Assembly (NCBI GenBank): GCA_965153455.1
Contig: OZ234493.1
Span: 15,614,213-15,678,212 of the forward strand
DNA length: 64,000 bases
Origin: Sphagnum compactum
Lineage: Eukaryota > Bryophyta > Sphagnopsida > Sphagnales
Direction of reading: 5' to 3'
In this document: positions 48,201-59,544 of the stretch, one piece after another
How positions within the stretch are numbered: position 1 is the first letter of the stretch
Layout: every line of letters begins with the position of its first letter
The notes under the pieces: model-generated
Database searches by the model: none
What the model saw: the letters and a program-made list of their open reading frames with translations, nothing else
What the model was told of the DNA's origin: nothing
Translations under genes and position numbers: made by a program

Positions 48201-50414
48201 TCACCAAAATTTCAAATTCACCCACATCCTGCAAGGCAAAAAACATGGTCAGAATTTCAACAATGATTGATGCCAGAGAAAGATGTCAAACAGATTTGAA
48301 CATGTATAACTAAGATCAGCAACTAGACCGTGTGTAACATGGGCAATTGCCAGATTCTTCTTACAATGATGTAGAAGTAGTCAGCAACATCACCCTGCTT
48401 GATTACTTCAGTACCGGGGGAGACTCGAACATCCTGGAAGGCGTCAATGATCTCCTCTCTCAACTCCTTCTCTAGATCTCCAAATATGAAGTGGTTGCTG
48501 CAGAATTTAAGATTCAAGAGTGCTCAATTGACGAGAGAGTTTTGGAAATGTCAATTTGATGAGCAAACACAATTTAGCTTTTGATGGATTGGTTTCTTCT
48601 TACACTAACCGAGAAGTTTAGAGAGACTAATTATATCAAAAGACAAATCTCATGGATTATCATCATCATCACCATCATTATCATCATCAGTGGCAGCGGC
48701 AGAAACAGAGGTATGCAATTGTATGTACCTGAGTATTGTCCGTAGCCGCTCCTTTGTAGTTTCAGACTTTGGCACTACTTGGATTGGCGGCAGACTTTCA
48801 CTCATTGATAGATCTCTCCCACTGTTCACCCCCTGTTTCTTGTTAATCCTTAGTACTATTGCTTAATTTTGTGGTTCAAGCTAAAATCAATTGTCCAAAT
48901 CAGGTAGCTGGTGTCCAATCAGCAAAAACCCTACCATATCCTCTGACGCCGATTTTTAATCACACCACCCACAGCTTCACTCCATGTATCTGACCAATCG
49001 TGTGATGCTGAGTTCAGCCCACTGTCAGGACCACACATTCCCCACTACAGTTTTCAGCAACTGATGATCTTCCTCATACATACTTATCCAAGAAAGAAAG
49101 AGAAACCCTACAAGGATCAAACTGCAATTAGACAATGATGAAGACCTTAACAATTGTGATGGTGGTGATGATGATGACCTGCGGATATCACTCATGGATG
49201 TGGTTGCCTGGTCAGAGATACTAGACCCATAAGCATTGGGATTCACATGATCCAGCTGCTCAAGGTTGATCACTCCTTGCGAATTCTCCTTCACATTCTT
49301 TGTCACCTGCAGGGAGGGACCCAGAGTACTTACTCTTGTGAGCTCTTCTTTCTGGCTTAACTCTGTTTTTTTTTCTGTAGAAATATAATATACTCTTGCA
49401 AGAGGTTTGCGGTGCTTGTTTATTAAGGAAGGAACCTTTTCAACATTTGAGAGATCTGTTTTCTGGATGCATTCAGCATATCTGTTCAGTGACATCTTGA
49501 CTATGGAGATTTGCTGGGAATTGAAGTTTGCCAAAAGCTCCTCCAGCTCCTTGATCATGACTGTAATCCCATCTGGCGTCATGTCCCTGTCAAACTTCTG
49601 CAATTGCAACCACCAGTTCAGTTACAAATTTTTGTATCAGGATGTTTTTCACATGCATATAAAACAAACAGATGTTCAAACAAGACTGAAAGAGAAGAGA
49701 ATGGAAAGGAGATTTTTTGGAATCTGGAACTTGTTGTTGTCAAACATGTTTGTGAAGAAAAAGGGCTTTTCAAGAGCCCATGTGGGTCATCAAATCAAGA
49801 ACATGTGTATAATGAGCAGGAATATTCCAACAGACCATCATCACGGTTTTCAGCACTTGAATCTTGGCAGCAGCAATGGTGGTCCATGCTTGTTCCATGT
49901 ACTTGATAAGATCTGCTTTGGCTGCAATAATAGTAAGACACAATTGAGATCAGCATGATCAGCTTGCATTGAAGTCTCTCATTTGCTTTGAGCTTTTCAC
50001 TGCAAAAGTTCTCGGAACTGAATTCACCAGCTGGCTCATCTTCTTCTACTAATCATCCAACAAGGTGCAGCTTGGGTTTTCTTGTATGTAGTTTGAAGCT
50101 CATTGCAAATCAGTAAGCATGAATAGGTTGTGCTTGAAGTGCATTGGTATCAATATCCGAAAGCTCACAGCTGGCTTGGTTTTTTTTGGTTTGTGGAGAA
50201 GTTCCAGATGCTGCTACTGATCAGAGAAAGAACTTGAGAGAAAAAAATGGCATTGATCACTGCAGATGCCTTGAAATTGAAGATCAGATCAGAGAAACTT
50301 GGAGGGGGGGCGGGGCATAAGAGATGGATGGAGTGTACCTTTGTCATGGGTGGTGGTGGAATTGGCAGGAGCAACAACACATGGAAGTGGTTGACCCATT
50401 GATACCTCGCTCAT
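42267..50414 (-). CDS. Cyclic-nucleotide-dependent protein kinase (PKG-like) with four cyclic-nucleotide-binding folds
   Basis: AGC-type Ser/Thr kinase regulated by cyclic nucleotide. Twenty exons join in phase (1220 aa): 50414-50339, 49921-49836, 49597-49112, 48832-48729, 48497-48365, 48228-48191, 47971-47809, 47502-47374, 46989-46792, 46628-46448, 46321-45814, 45554-45333, 45125-44860, 44598-44443, 44243-44164, 43996-43886, 43642-43530, 43317-43035, 42849-42640, 42386-42267. Ser-rich N-terminus (1-250); CNB-A (about 250-362, FGDLAMMYDTTRNATVKA); CNB-B (about 370-485, degenerate); CNB-C (about 500-790) split by a 130-aa Ser/Thr/Gly-rich insert; CNB-D (about 776-890, YFGEDALMSNEPCLSTM). Kinase: GAGLFGKV loop, Lys936, VYRDLKPEN (Asp1030), DMG at 1048-1050, RTFSMCGTPDYMAPE. 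The C-terminus TDWDDIF mimics the AGC hydrophobic motif. No PP2C domain occurs, unlike the seed-plant fusion. Junctions at exons 6-9 were chosen by phase and family fit. Confidence 0.9.
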
Positions 50415-50480
50415 TATTGCTCTGTCTCAAGCTCCACTAGGTATTATTCTATCTCAAACTTTTTCTTCTTCTTCCTCCTG

Positions 50481-50516
50481 CACTGACAGACAGACGGACA
50501 GACAGACAGACAGACA
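50481..50516 (+). repeat. (GACA)n microsatellite
   Basis: About nine GACA units, one with GACG, about 70 bp upstream of the kinase start codon and probably in its promoter or 5' UTR. Confidence 0.9.
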
Positions 50517-50592
50517 ATAATGCCATTCATTAGTGCAGCTGCATCTTTGCAGAGAACACAATTGCTTGCTGCAATTGCATAAAGAATTGCAA

Positions 50593-50620
50593 TGTGTGTG
50601 TGTGTGTGTGTGTGTGTGTG
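50593..50620 (+). repeat. (TG)14 microsatellite
   Basis: Uninterrupted TG dinucleotide run. Confidence 0.95.
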
Positions 50621-50627
50621 ACAAGAT

Positions 50628-50911
50628 CCTGCATGTACAACACTCTTGATGAAGAATCAACATGCCATCTTGACATGTACAACACTCTTGGTGAAGAATC
50701 AACATGCCATGTTGACATCATTGAAAAGAAAAAATGGGAAGTCAGTCTGAGGAAAATGCTTGAAGAATGGAATGCCAGGAGAAACTCACCAATGCTTTTT
50801 GCTTGAAGAATGGAATGCCAGGAGAAACCCACCAATGCTTTTGCTTGAAGAATGGAGTGCTGGGAGGAAATGACTAATGCTTCTGCATGAAGAATGGAAT
50901 GCTGGGAGATT
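50628..50911 (+). repeat. Two adjacent minisatellites with 42-43-bp periods
   Basis: Array 1 (about 50632-50715) has two copies of a 42-bp unit with ACAACACTCTTG(A/G)TGAAG and AATCAACATGCCAT. Array 2 (50758-50911) has four copies of a 42-43-bp unit with GCTTGAAGAATGGAATGCC; copy starts are at about 50758, 50801, 50843 and 50885. Multiples of three keep frames open, giving repetitive ORFs. Confidence 0.9.
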
Positions 50912-51281
50912 GGAACTGACATGAATCATGAAATTGTTGTTGGGCATTCATGCAAGGGAGTGGAGATCTTAGGATGCAGAAAGGAGAAAGCTTGTGTGCA
51001 CAAGGAAATCGCCACATTATTTCGAAAAATGGCGAAAGAAATCCCTAAGAATCACAAAATTTTCATGGGTTTTTTTCATTTTCTGAAATTTTTTTTTTAC
51101 AAAGTTGCCAAATTTCGCCCCCAGAAACAAAAAAAGAAAGAAAACACATACATGTTGCAACATGTCGCCACATTATGAGGACAAAAAATTCTGAAGTCGC
51201 CATATTTAAACAATAGGTTCCAACATGTCGCCAAAATATGGATAAATCTTAAATTTGTTGAGCAGTTATAGTCTTTCTTTG

Positions 51282-51284
<3 letters not shown>

Positions 51285-51334
<50 letters not shown>
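51285..51334 (+). repeat. Compound (TC)14(AC)11 microsatellite
   Basis: TC run at 51285-51312 passes directly into an AC run at 51313-51334. Confidence 0.95.
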
Positions 51335-51460
51335 TCTTTCTTCTTTCCTTAGGGTTTGGGACAATTCCAAAGCTCAAGCTTGAAGAACCTGTCTGTCTGG
51401 TGCAATCTCATGCAGCAACCAACCCAGAGAAGATTTTGTACAACAAATGTTTCCATGGAT

Positions 51461-51900
51461 CATTGCTTGAGAGAGAAACAAAGTGGTCGTATGGATGGTT
51501 GAAGTATCCAAGGCTTTTCAGGTATGAGAACCCCCTGCAACAACAGAAACAAAGAAATGGGGGTGCAAAGGTGGAAGAACCCTGCAACAACATCCTTTTG
51601 AAAATCTGCAACATCAGCGACATCTGTAGCTTGATCAATTGGATTTTGGAGGAATCTGGAAGGACAAACACGGGCAGTATCATTCCAAAAATCTGCAACA
51701 TGAGTCAGCATCTGTGCGTGATCACATTGAATTGCTTGATTGAGAAACAAAGTGACATTGGGTGCGGTTTGAAGCATTGGCTTTCAGGTATGAGATCAGC
51801 TACAACAACAGCAAGAAAGAAAACTGGGTCCTAATTGGGTCCCTGCAGTATATATCATCCCCAAAATCTGCAACATCAGCAGCAATTGTGCTTTATCACA
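51461..51900 (+). repeat. Diverged direct duplication with repeated CTGCAACATCAGC motifs
   Basis: Two copies, about 51461-51620 and 51730-51885, share in order CATTGCTTGA, GAGAAACAAAGTG, TTTTCAGGTATGAG/TTTCAGGTATGAG, CAACAACAG-AA and AAAATCTGCAACATCAGC. A third ATCTGCAACATGAGTCAGC lies between them at about 51691. Non-coding as far as I can see. Confidence 0.7.
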
Positions 51901-52240
51901 GGAATATATTGCTGTGCAGAGATCTTGCGAGAGGAGGAGTTTCATCGATCATGGAGTTATGTAATCACAGAGCGTGTGCATAAAGCCGAGGTTCAGCGAT
52001 TGCATCACATGATGGCATCACATATCCACCCAATTGATGTAAGTTGATATGTACCTTGATTTGTGAAAGGTGTTGGTGACATGCAGAATGATGGAGAGGG
52101 AGATGCGAGCTTTTTCATCACACCAAATACCAAGCTACAATATTGCAGAATTTGTGATACTTGGGCTCATTCAAAATTGGGGTTCCATCCTTAGAAATAA
52201 GGATTCCACGACTTTTTGTGTAACCTTACGTCCTTGAACC

Positions 52241-52264
52241 TTACTTACTTACTTACTTACTTAC
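52241..52264 (+). repeat. (TTAC)6 microsatellite
   Basis: Six TTAC units, about 180 bp before the plastid rRNA fragment. Confidence 0.95.
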
Positions 52265-52440
52265 AATTTAGCGTCATTAAGTGGGCCAAACAGCGCCCGG
52301 GCCAGAACCCATTTGACGTTAAGTCTGATGAAGCAATTCAGATCTAACCTTCTGACATTGCACTAAGAATCTAGCAAGGATGCCTTGCTGCTGACAGCTC
52401 ATCAATTCAGCCAAAGGTGTGATCGCAGTTAGTGGCAATG

Positions 52441-52690
52441 AACCTCTAACCATCTCTCGACTAACCTAGTCTCCTTCGTCCCTTAGGACCAACAAGGGGG
52501 TGGTACAGGAATATTCACCTGTTGTCCATCGATTACGCCTTTCAGCCTGATCTTAGGCACCGACTCACCCTTTGTGGATGAACCTTGCGAAGGAACCCTT
52601 AGGTTTTCGGGGCAGTGGATTTTCACCAATGTTTGCGTTACTCAAGTCGATATTCTCGCTTTTGCTTCATCCACACTTGCACCAACGGAA
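52441..52690 (-). pseudogene. Nuclear copy of a plastid 23S rRNA fragment (NUPT)
   Basis: The plus strand is the complement of plastid 23S rRNA, central part. Recognisable stretches include CACCTGTTGTCCATCGATTA, CTTAGGTTTTCGGGGCA and CACCAATGTTTGCGTTACTC. Similarity starts abruptly at CTAACCATCTCTCG (52441) and fades after about 52690, so only some 250 nt are present. Differences from the plastid sequence as I remember it include several C-to-T or G-to-A changes at former CpG sites, the decay pattern of methylated nuclear insertions. It is not a functional rRNA. Boundaries are approximate. Confidence 0.85.
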
Positions 52691-55600
52691 GGATCTGTAT
52701 GTAGACCGTTCAACCATGTAAAGAACTTCCGATTTTTTTTAACTTTTTTTTTTCGCTTTTTGTTTTGTTTTTACATTTTTTTTCTCCCTCATTATGTATG
52801 CATATAAAGCTGCAATAACATCATTCTAATGTTATTTGTCCTTTTTTTTTTTTGCTTTCATCACTCAATACTTTTTTGTTTTTGCTTTTTTGCTTTCAAC
52901 ACTACACATCTCACTTTGCTGGCTTGTTCCTTTGTTTCTTTTAGAAAAATTTCCTTATTTTTGAAATAAAAACCTTTTTTTAAATTAAATTTTATCATGC
53001 ACATGTAGATTTGATAAAATATTTAAGGAATATCCATTAAAAAAGAAAATTTGGATAAATGGAAATGAAAATAAATAAATAATAATAATATGGGAAAAAA
53101 ATTGAAATGAGAAAGATGGTGTGAAGATGAAATTTTCAAATTTTGCTTTGGGGGCTAAAAGATCTGTAGTTAGCCTATTGGTGGAGGGAAGATATTTGTA
53201 CAGGCTATGAAGTATTTTCCATTTTTGGAATTACTCTTCGAATCTTTGGGTGGGTAATGAAACCCAAAATACATTTTAAAAAAATCCGAAGTTCTTTACA
53301 TCCTTTAGTTTGTACAAATAGAATATACATAAGACAAAGTTAAATGGGAAAAAAAAATTCAAACTAAAGTAATTCATATGGTGATAGCCATTCTTCACAT
53401 GCAATTGAAATAATTAGTAGTGTGTTGAAGGTGGTAATTTCTCATTAATATTATTTTCTTGGATGTGATGTTTTCGTGACTTCAAACATGTCAATATTAA
53501 AATGAAAATTTACAAAAAAATTATGCATTATTTAATTACATAGGTTGAAATCCACCCTTATATGTCTTCACTTTTTTTTCAAGAGATTTTAGATGTTTAA
53601 ATTCATAATCTATCTAAATTCAACCCATATCTCTTGAACTAAAAAAGATAACTTGATATTAGAGTTGATACAAAAAAAAGTTGTCACCTCTTCAACATTG
53701 TTCCCTTATGAAAAAAGTTTCAAAGTGCACATGTAGCAAACTAAAGAGACATATTTTAGAGTGAAGTTTGGCCTCACTTCGAGCTTTTGCTCTTGGATTG
53801 GAATATTACTTGAGAGCATGAAGTCTCCACCCACAATTATTGATGAACTAGCAAAGTGTGGGACCTCGTACCCTTATGGTCCATGATTCAAATGTGAATA
53901 TTCATAAGAATTAACACGCTTGTGTGGGGGAGAAGTTTTGTCTTAAACAATGGCCTATTAGAGATGAAATAACCATTACACTTGTACAATTCACCTCGGG
54001 TTTTTTTTGTTGCCATAGTGTTAAAATTTGCCAAAAAAAACCATTGGTTACTATGATGGCAACTTTAACACTATTTGAAATATGAAATTTTTCTTCTTTT
54101 GTGTTTTCAAATAACAAAAAAAAATGGAGAAAGATTTTGAATCTCCAAGAATATTCTATTTGTGAAAATGAAAATTTCAAAATTAATTAGTTACTCTACA
54201 TACATGTGTCAAAGCTACCAAGGTATTATGGTATGTGACAAGTTGCTTGTTTTTTTTATGTTTGCATGTTCACACTTTGTGTTATTTCTTGTGTGTAGAC
54301 TCACCTTTTTGTGTTTGTTTGCATCATTTAACTTCCTTGTTTTTGGGCTTTTCTGTTTTACACTTGTGTTACTTGTGACTTAGTTGAGGTATTAGTTGTT
54401 CTATTTTTTTAAAACACATGTAATTATTGCATGTTGCATGGAAGTTGATTTCTTGCATAACAAATATAAAAACATCACACCCTACATGTGCTCACATGAA
54501 TTCATTACCAGGTATGGAAACATTTAAAGAGGTGGATTAATGCATTGAATACACTCTAGTACATGATGTGGAGCCCTAGTCTAATTCAAATATTTATCCC
54601 AACAAAAAAGGACCGAGAAAGTGTTCGTGGCAATTTCTAGATGGATGAGTTACAACAACAAGGTTTCAGTAAGAGAGCAAGTTAGAGGAAAAAGTTTGTA
54701 AAGTAGAATCCCATTTTTTGATATTCTTCTCTATATTTCAAAGTTGATTTGTAATCTAATTTTTTGCCTTTCTTCCATTAGAAACTCAAATGGTTTAAAA
54801 TACATCATCGTATTATTCACAAACAAATTGTTCCAAGTAGAAAGTGTGTTGGACCTTTCAAAGCCACTCTTCAGTACTTTAAAAGGTGGATGAGATGTTA
54901 CACAATTGCCCTCCACAATGTTTTATCTCATTGTGGAGAGGTTGTGTGCTGAGCAAAACATTGCATTGAAGAGTTTAAGCTTAGAATTCCATTTTCATCA
55001 TATGTGTGGAAGTCAGTGTGTTTACCATGGCCACAACATTAGTGTGTTCTTGCAATAGACTGTTGTTACAAAACTATTGAATTTTGCAAAACAAGTTTCA
55101 CTATTAGAATTCCATTCACAAGTGATTCTAAGTGCTATTCATGTTTTGCTTATACCATTCATAATGTACTATATTTACAATTCATCTTTTGCAAATTTGG
55201 AAGATTTAGGAATATGAAGGGATGGGTTGGGATCAAAGTTGGGTCTTTTGGATAAAGCAAAATGTGGGAGGAGGTGAGGGCTAGGTTTGTCACAGTCAAT
55301 TATTGTGCCTTTGTATCTCCTATGATTATCGTCATAGAGGGCAATTTGTGGTCAACAACAACAATCGCAACAAAATGCTTCTTTGCCTATGAAAGAAAGT
55401 CTTCAATTATAGATCTTGATGTCCCTCTTTATTTGTAGTGAACATGGTGGCCAAAAGAAGCTTCTTGCACACAATCGCTAGTGTTGTTGTGGTGTTGGGC
55501 TATTTCAAAATTGTGGGACATGTTTCATTATCATTTGCCATTCCTAAAGATTGTGAGTGTTGTATCATTGTTTTATAACCCTCCACCACTTTGCTTCATT

Positions 55601-58600
55601 TGAATCATGACTTTTGTGATTTTGGTTTTGGATGCAACTAAGAATCTCCTTCATGCACATTTCCATACGTCTAGCAAGGAAAGGCCAATTTTTGTTTCAC
55701 ACAAACATTATGTTTTCTCACTTTGAAATACTGGTTCAAGTTGATCCTATAAGATAGACGCATTTCTTGCTTCCAATTGGCAATTGTGAATGAACATCAA
55801 TTGTCCAGAAGTGGATTCATCTGCGAACTAATGCACCATGATCATCTCACAATCACTTGTGTACACATCTTCTTTGATATGATAAACATATGTTTGAGGT
55901 TTGAAGACATTTAATAGCTTTGGATCAAAGCTCTCGAAGGAGATGACAAACATTGACTAGCCGAACAATTGGCAATCTCACAATGAATTTGAAGATCCCA
56001 TTTGACCCCTCATCTTTGTGATGATCTTTGTGATTAACTGGTCATGATTCGACATTACAATATAAGTTCAACGAAGTTTCCTACACTATAGTTTGAAATG
56101 TCTTTCACAGCCTCCCTTAAGGGATCATGGCTTTGAATGCACATCACATGGTTAAAGAAAGAAGAACATACTGACTCTCTTTTCCACTAACAATGGTTTT
56201 AGATTAGTAGTCGTAGCTCAGCAGTGGGAAAATGCTTGTTGCTTGGCTTGAATGATTGAGCTTGAAACATGACGATGGAGAGTTAGAGCATGTGGAAATA
56301 GGTGAAGATTTGATTGAAGAGTGGAGAACACATGTTTTCTAGTCTCTTTGTCAACCCATATCCCATCTACAATTCCATTGAAGATTCTAAGCCAAGCTTT
56401 TCCAATGGTGCAAAGGGGAACTTTCACTAGTATTGGAGCCTATGTCTTATGAACGAATGCTTTTGTAGTGCTTGATTAACTATTTAAGGTGTGCGTGTGT
56501 GTTTTCTTGTGCTCTTTCTCTAACAACTATATTCCCTCCTAGTTTTATACCTTGTTTGAATTTGCTAAACAGTGTAGGATTTAATGTATGTTGATTGCTT
56601 TGGTTTTTTATGCCCCTTATGAGCTGGATGAGGATTTACATATTGGTGCATGAGTAAGTGGGTGAAGGAGACCAACGACATCTTATCATTGAAAGATGTG
56701 AAGATTCGATTATGTATATATTCTCACTATGCCTCTTGAGTGCCTATTGACATCATGGTTGAGTTTTCTTGTTGTTGAAAAAAATGTGGCAAACATTTGT
56801 GATGCAAATTTTTTGTAATCATTTTCCTTGAGTTTTGAGCAGATGGTCATATGCTTATCTACACCCATGTTCAGGGGCTGATGAAATCAATGGGGAATAA
56901 TGGCAGCAAGTAACTGTCCTGCATGATAAATGTATGGTCTTACATGTTATGAATGAAGCTCACAAAGTTAATATTGTTCATTTTTCAAATATTTGTTTTG
57001 GGTTCCCTAGTTTTTGGTGACCTTGCATCTCTTTTTGGATTTTTTTTTTTGCAATTACAATGATATGTACATTTCTGATTTGAAATATGTGAATAACTTA
57101 TCTGAGATTGTGGGGTTTATCAGTTGTCCAAAGCTTGCTTTTGTGGGCCTCTTTGTTATTTATTGAGGACTTTTCACTCTATAGGAGAATCGCACACTAC
57201 AGTTTTTTTAACATTTGCATTGCCTAATCTTGCTTGCATATTATCTTCAAATCCTCCATTTTGGTGAACGATGTGTTGGTGGGTTGCTTTCAAATGCTTT
57301 CAAGTCCACAACTTATGATACACAATGTGGATGTATTAGGTATGTCTTCAATGTTATTGTTATATGTACCTTATAGACTCCAAATGTATAAGTTCCACGT
57401 ATTTGAACACCCTCTTAGTGGGACAAAAAATTGTCAACATCTGGAGGCATCTTAAACTTTTGTTTCATGGTATAGATTGAATTAATATAGTTTTGGGAAG
57501 ATATTGTTTCTTAGCCCCCAAAGGAGTTGTGTGCAATTGAATTTTGTTTCTTGTCCTTGAATGTAGGAACTAGATTCTTGGCCAGCTATAGGTGGGAAGC
57601 AAAAGATTGCGAGTTTTTCTTACCCTCACATCCTGTTCTCTATGCATGAGAAAATTGCTTGAGAATCCAAATGACCAAGAGTCTTCATTTTCTTCTAGGG
57701 TTTCAATAAACTACTCCTGTAAGATTCTTGAAATAAAAAGATGTCATTGATTCTGCTTAGGATTTGAAAAATTCTACGATTAGTTTATTAGCAATAGGGA
57801 AGGCGCAACAGTGTAATCTGAAACTTAGGCTAAAACTCCCGCAACCAGCAAAATTGGTGGTCCCAGGAGTTGTACTCTCCATGAAATGTTTATGATCTTT
57901 CTGAAGCCTCAAATATTAATCTCAAGCTACATTTTGGCATTTTGCCCAAAGGGGGAGTTCTCACCCCCAGATCTGCCAACTTTCCAGATAACTCTATTCT
58001 GTAACTCTATTGTGTAGATCAACAAGTTAAAATTGCGAAAGCTACTTGGAGATCATTCATCCTTAGAAACAAATCTGCATGTTTACATTTTAAAAACAAG
58101 TACTCTCAAATCAAAGATGATGTGAACGAAATTCATCTAATTGGGGCACCCAAAACTTGGGCTCAATTTCCAATAGAGCTGGGGAATGAAGTAAGGCAAA
58201 TGGGGACCGCACAACGCATGTATGAGAGGTTGCATGAAAAGACCTGCCATTCTAAGTTGGGAAGCTCAAATTTCAAATGCTAACAGATCAAGGAAGGAAG
58301 ACCTAAATGGTTGTGGATGAATGCGAAGGAAGCATGCTGTTCCAAATCACAATGTTGTGAACTGGGCTAAGGCAAATGAAGGCCTGCCAAAGAGGGTTTT
58401 GCATCAACAAGTACCTTTGACTAATTGAATGATGTTGGCATCAAAAGATAACAACAGCAGCATACACACATACAGAGAACAGACTTTTGATCATTGAAAG
58501 AAAAGCAACACCAAACATATCTGTAGAGCACATTTTGGAAAGGAGACAGTACCTAGAGTGTGGAGAAGGAGTGCTTCAGTCATGCCAGATCCAGTGCTGA

Positions 58601-59544
58601 GAAGACAAATTGATACAGATTTGAATGTGAATCCACCCTAACGCACATATAGGCGTGAGAAGAGAGTCTTGAGATGGGATACCCTCCCAAGATAATAGCA
58701 CTGCAGAGGATCATAGAACTCACTTCCAAAAGAAGTCAATACCTATGATTTTAGAGACAAACCTTTCAGCCCTCTGGACATACTCACAAAGCCCAGTTCT
58801 GAAAGGAGATCATACTTACAGTGTGGAGAGGAAAAGCTTTGCAAATGCTAAAGACAAATAGAACCACAAGGAAATAAAGAAAACACTGTTTGAAAAGCAA
58901 GAGGAGGGAACGTGGGGGAAAAGAGAAAATAATGAATGAAGAGAATAAGACCAACAATGTTGTCCAATGTGCCATATGTAGCAGAAAAAAAAGCCTAACC
59001 AACTTCTTCATTTCCTGCACAACTGAAAATCCAGCATGATCATTCCCACTCTGGAGAAAAACTGTGATCTGTATCCAAGGAATAGAATTGGATGTCTACA
59101 TGCCTTATTCTTCAACTGCTCATGACAGGTTCTAAGGTCTGGCTGTCCTGTTGGGCTGAAATGAAAGACTGTCAGTGTCTATACAGGTGTACCCCCAAAA
59201 AAGGATGCAATACCACTTTCTACAAATTTCTTGAATTCCTAAACTACAAGGCAGTTCCCTAAACACTCTCATGCCCAGAACATTATGTTAATTGATCACT
59301 CTATCTAGTGCTGAGGTGATTTAGAAGAAAAGGACCTCGATAAACCAGCCTGAATAGAATGGCTTTCAGCAAAGTTTTTGAAACTTCTGGCCTTCTTGCA
59401 AACTGGACATCATCTCTAAGAAATCAAGAAGTTGACTGTCTTTTGGCATCATCCCACATCTCCTTGAAAAGCTAGGGCACATGGTAACCCAATCTCTGCT
59501 GGAACCTGTAAACCTATTGTCAAATCAATCTTTACCAGTGTGTC
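52691..59544. other. Long intergenic region without recognised gene
   Basis: 52691-54700 is AT-rich with many poly-T and poly-A runs. From 54700 to about 57800 the composition is less biased, but ORFs on both strands are short and without recognisable domains; old element remains are possible. A GGAGA-AGTACCTAGAGTGTGGAGA-type word at 58541 recurs in altered form near 58806. The last kilobase before 59545 probably includes the Derlin-1 3' UTR. I see no intact gene, tRNA or complete transposon. Confidence 0.45.

Larger units (their letters stand above)
50415..52440. other. Kinase promoter side, repeat-rich intergenic region
   Basis: Upstream of the kinase start the DNA is packed with simple and minisatellite repeats, listed separately. 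The ORFs here follow from those repeats. CTTAGGGTTTGGG at about 51350 resembles a telo-box. TCGCCA words recur at 51007-51232. No gene recognised. Confidence 0.5.

Noticed and set aside
49025-50414. PP2C phosphatase exons expected in a plant PKG
   Set aside because: The N-terminal exons encode Ser-rich and helical sequence without PP2C motifs (no DGH/GD-type metal-binding motifs).
52574-52807. 77-codon ORF
   Set aside because: Lies on the complement of the plastid 23S rRNA fragment and runs into poly-T.
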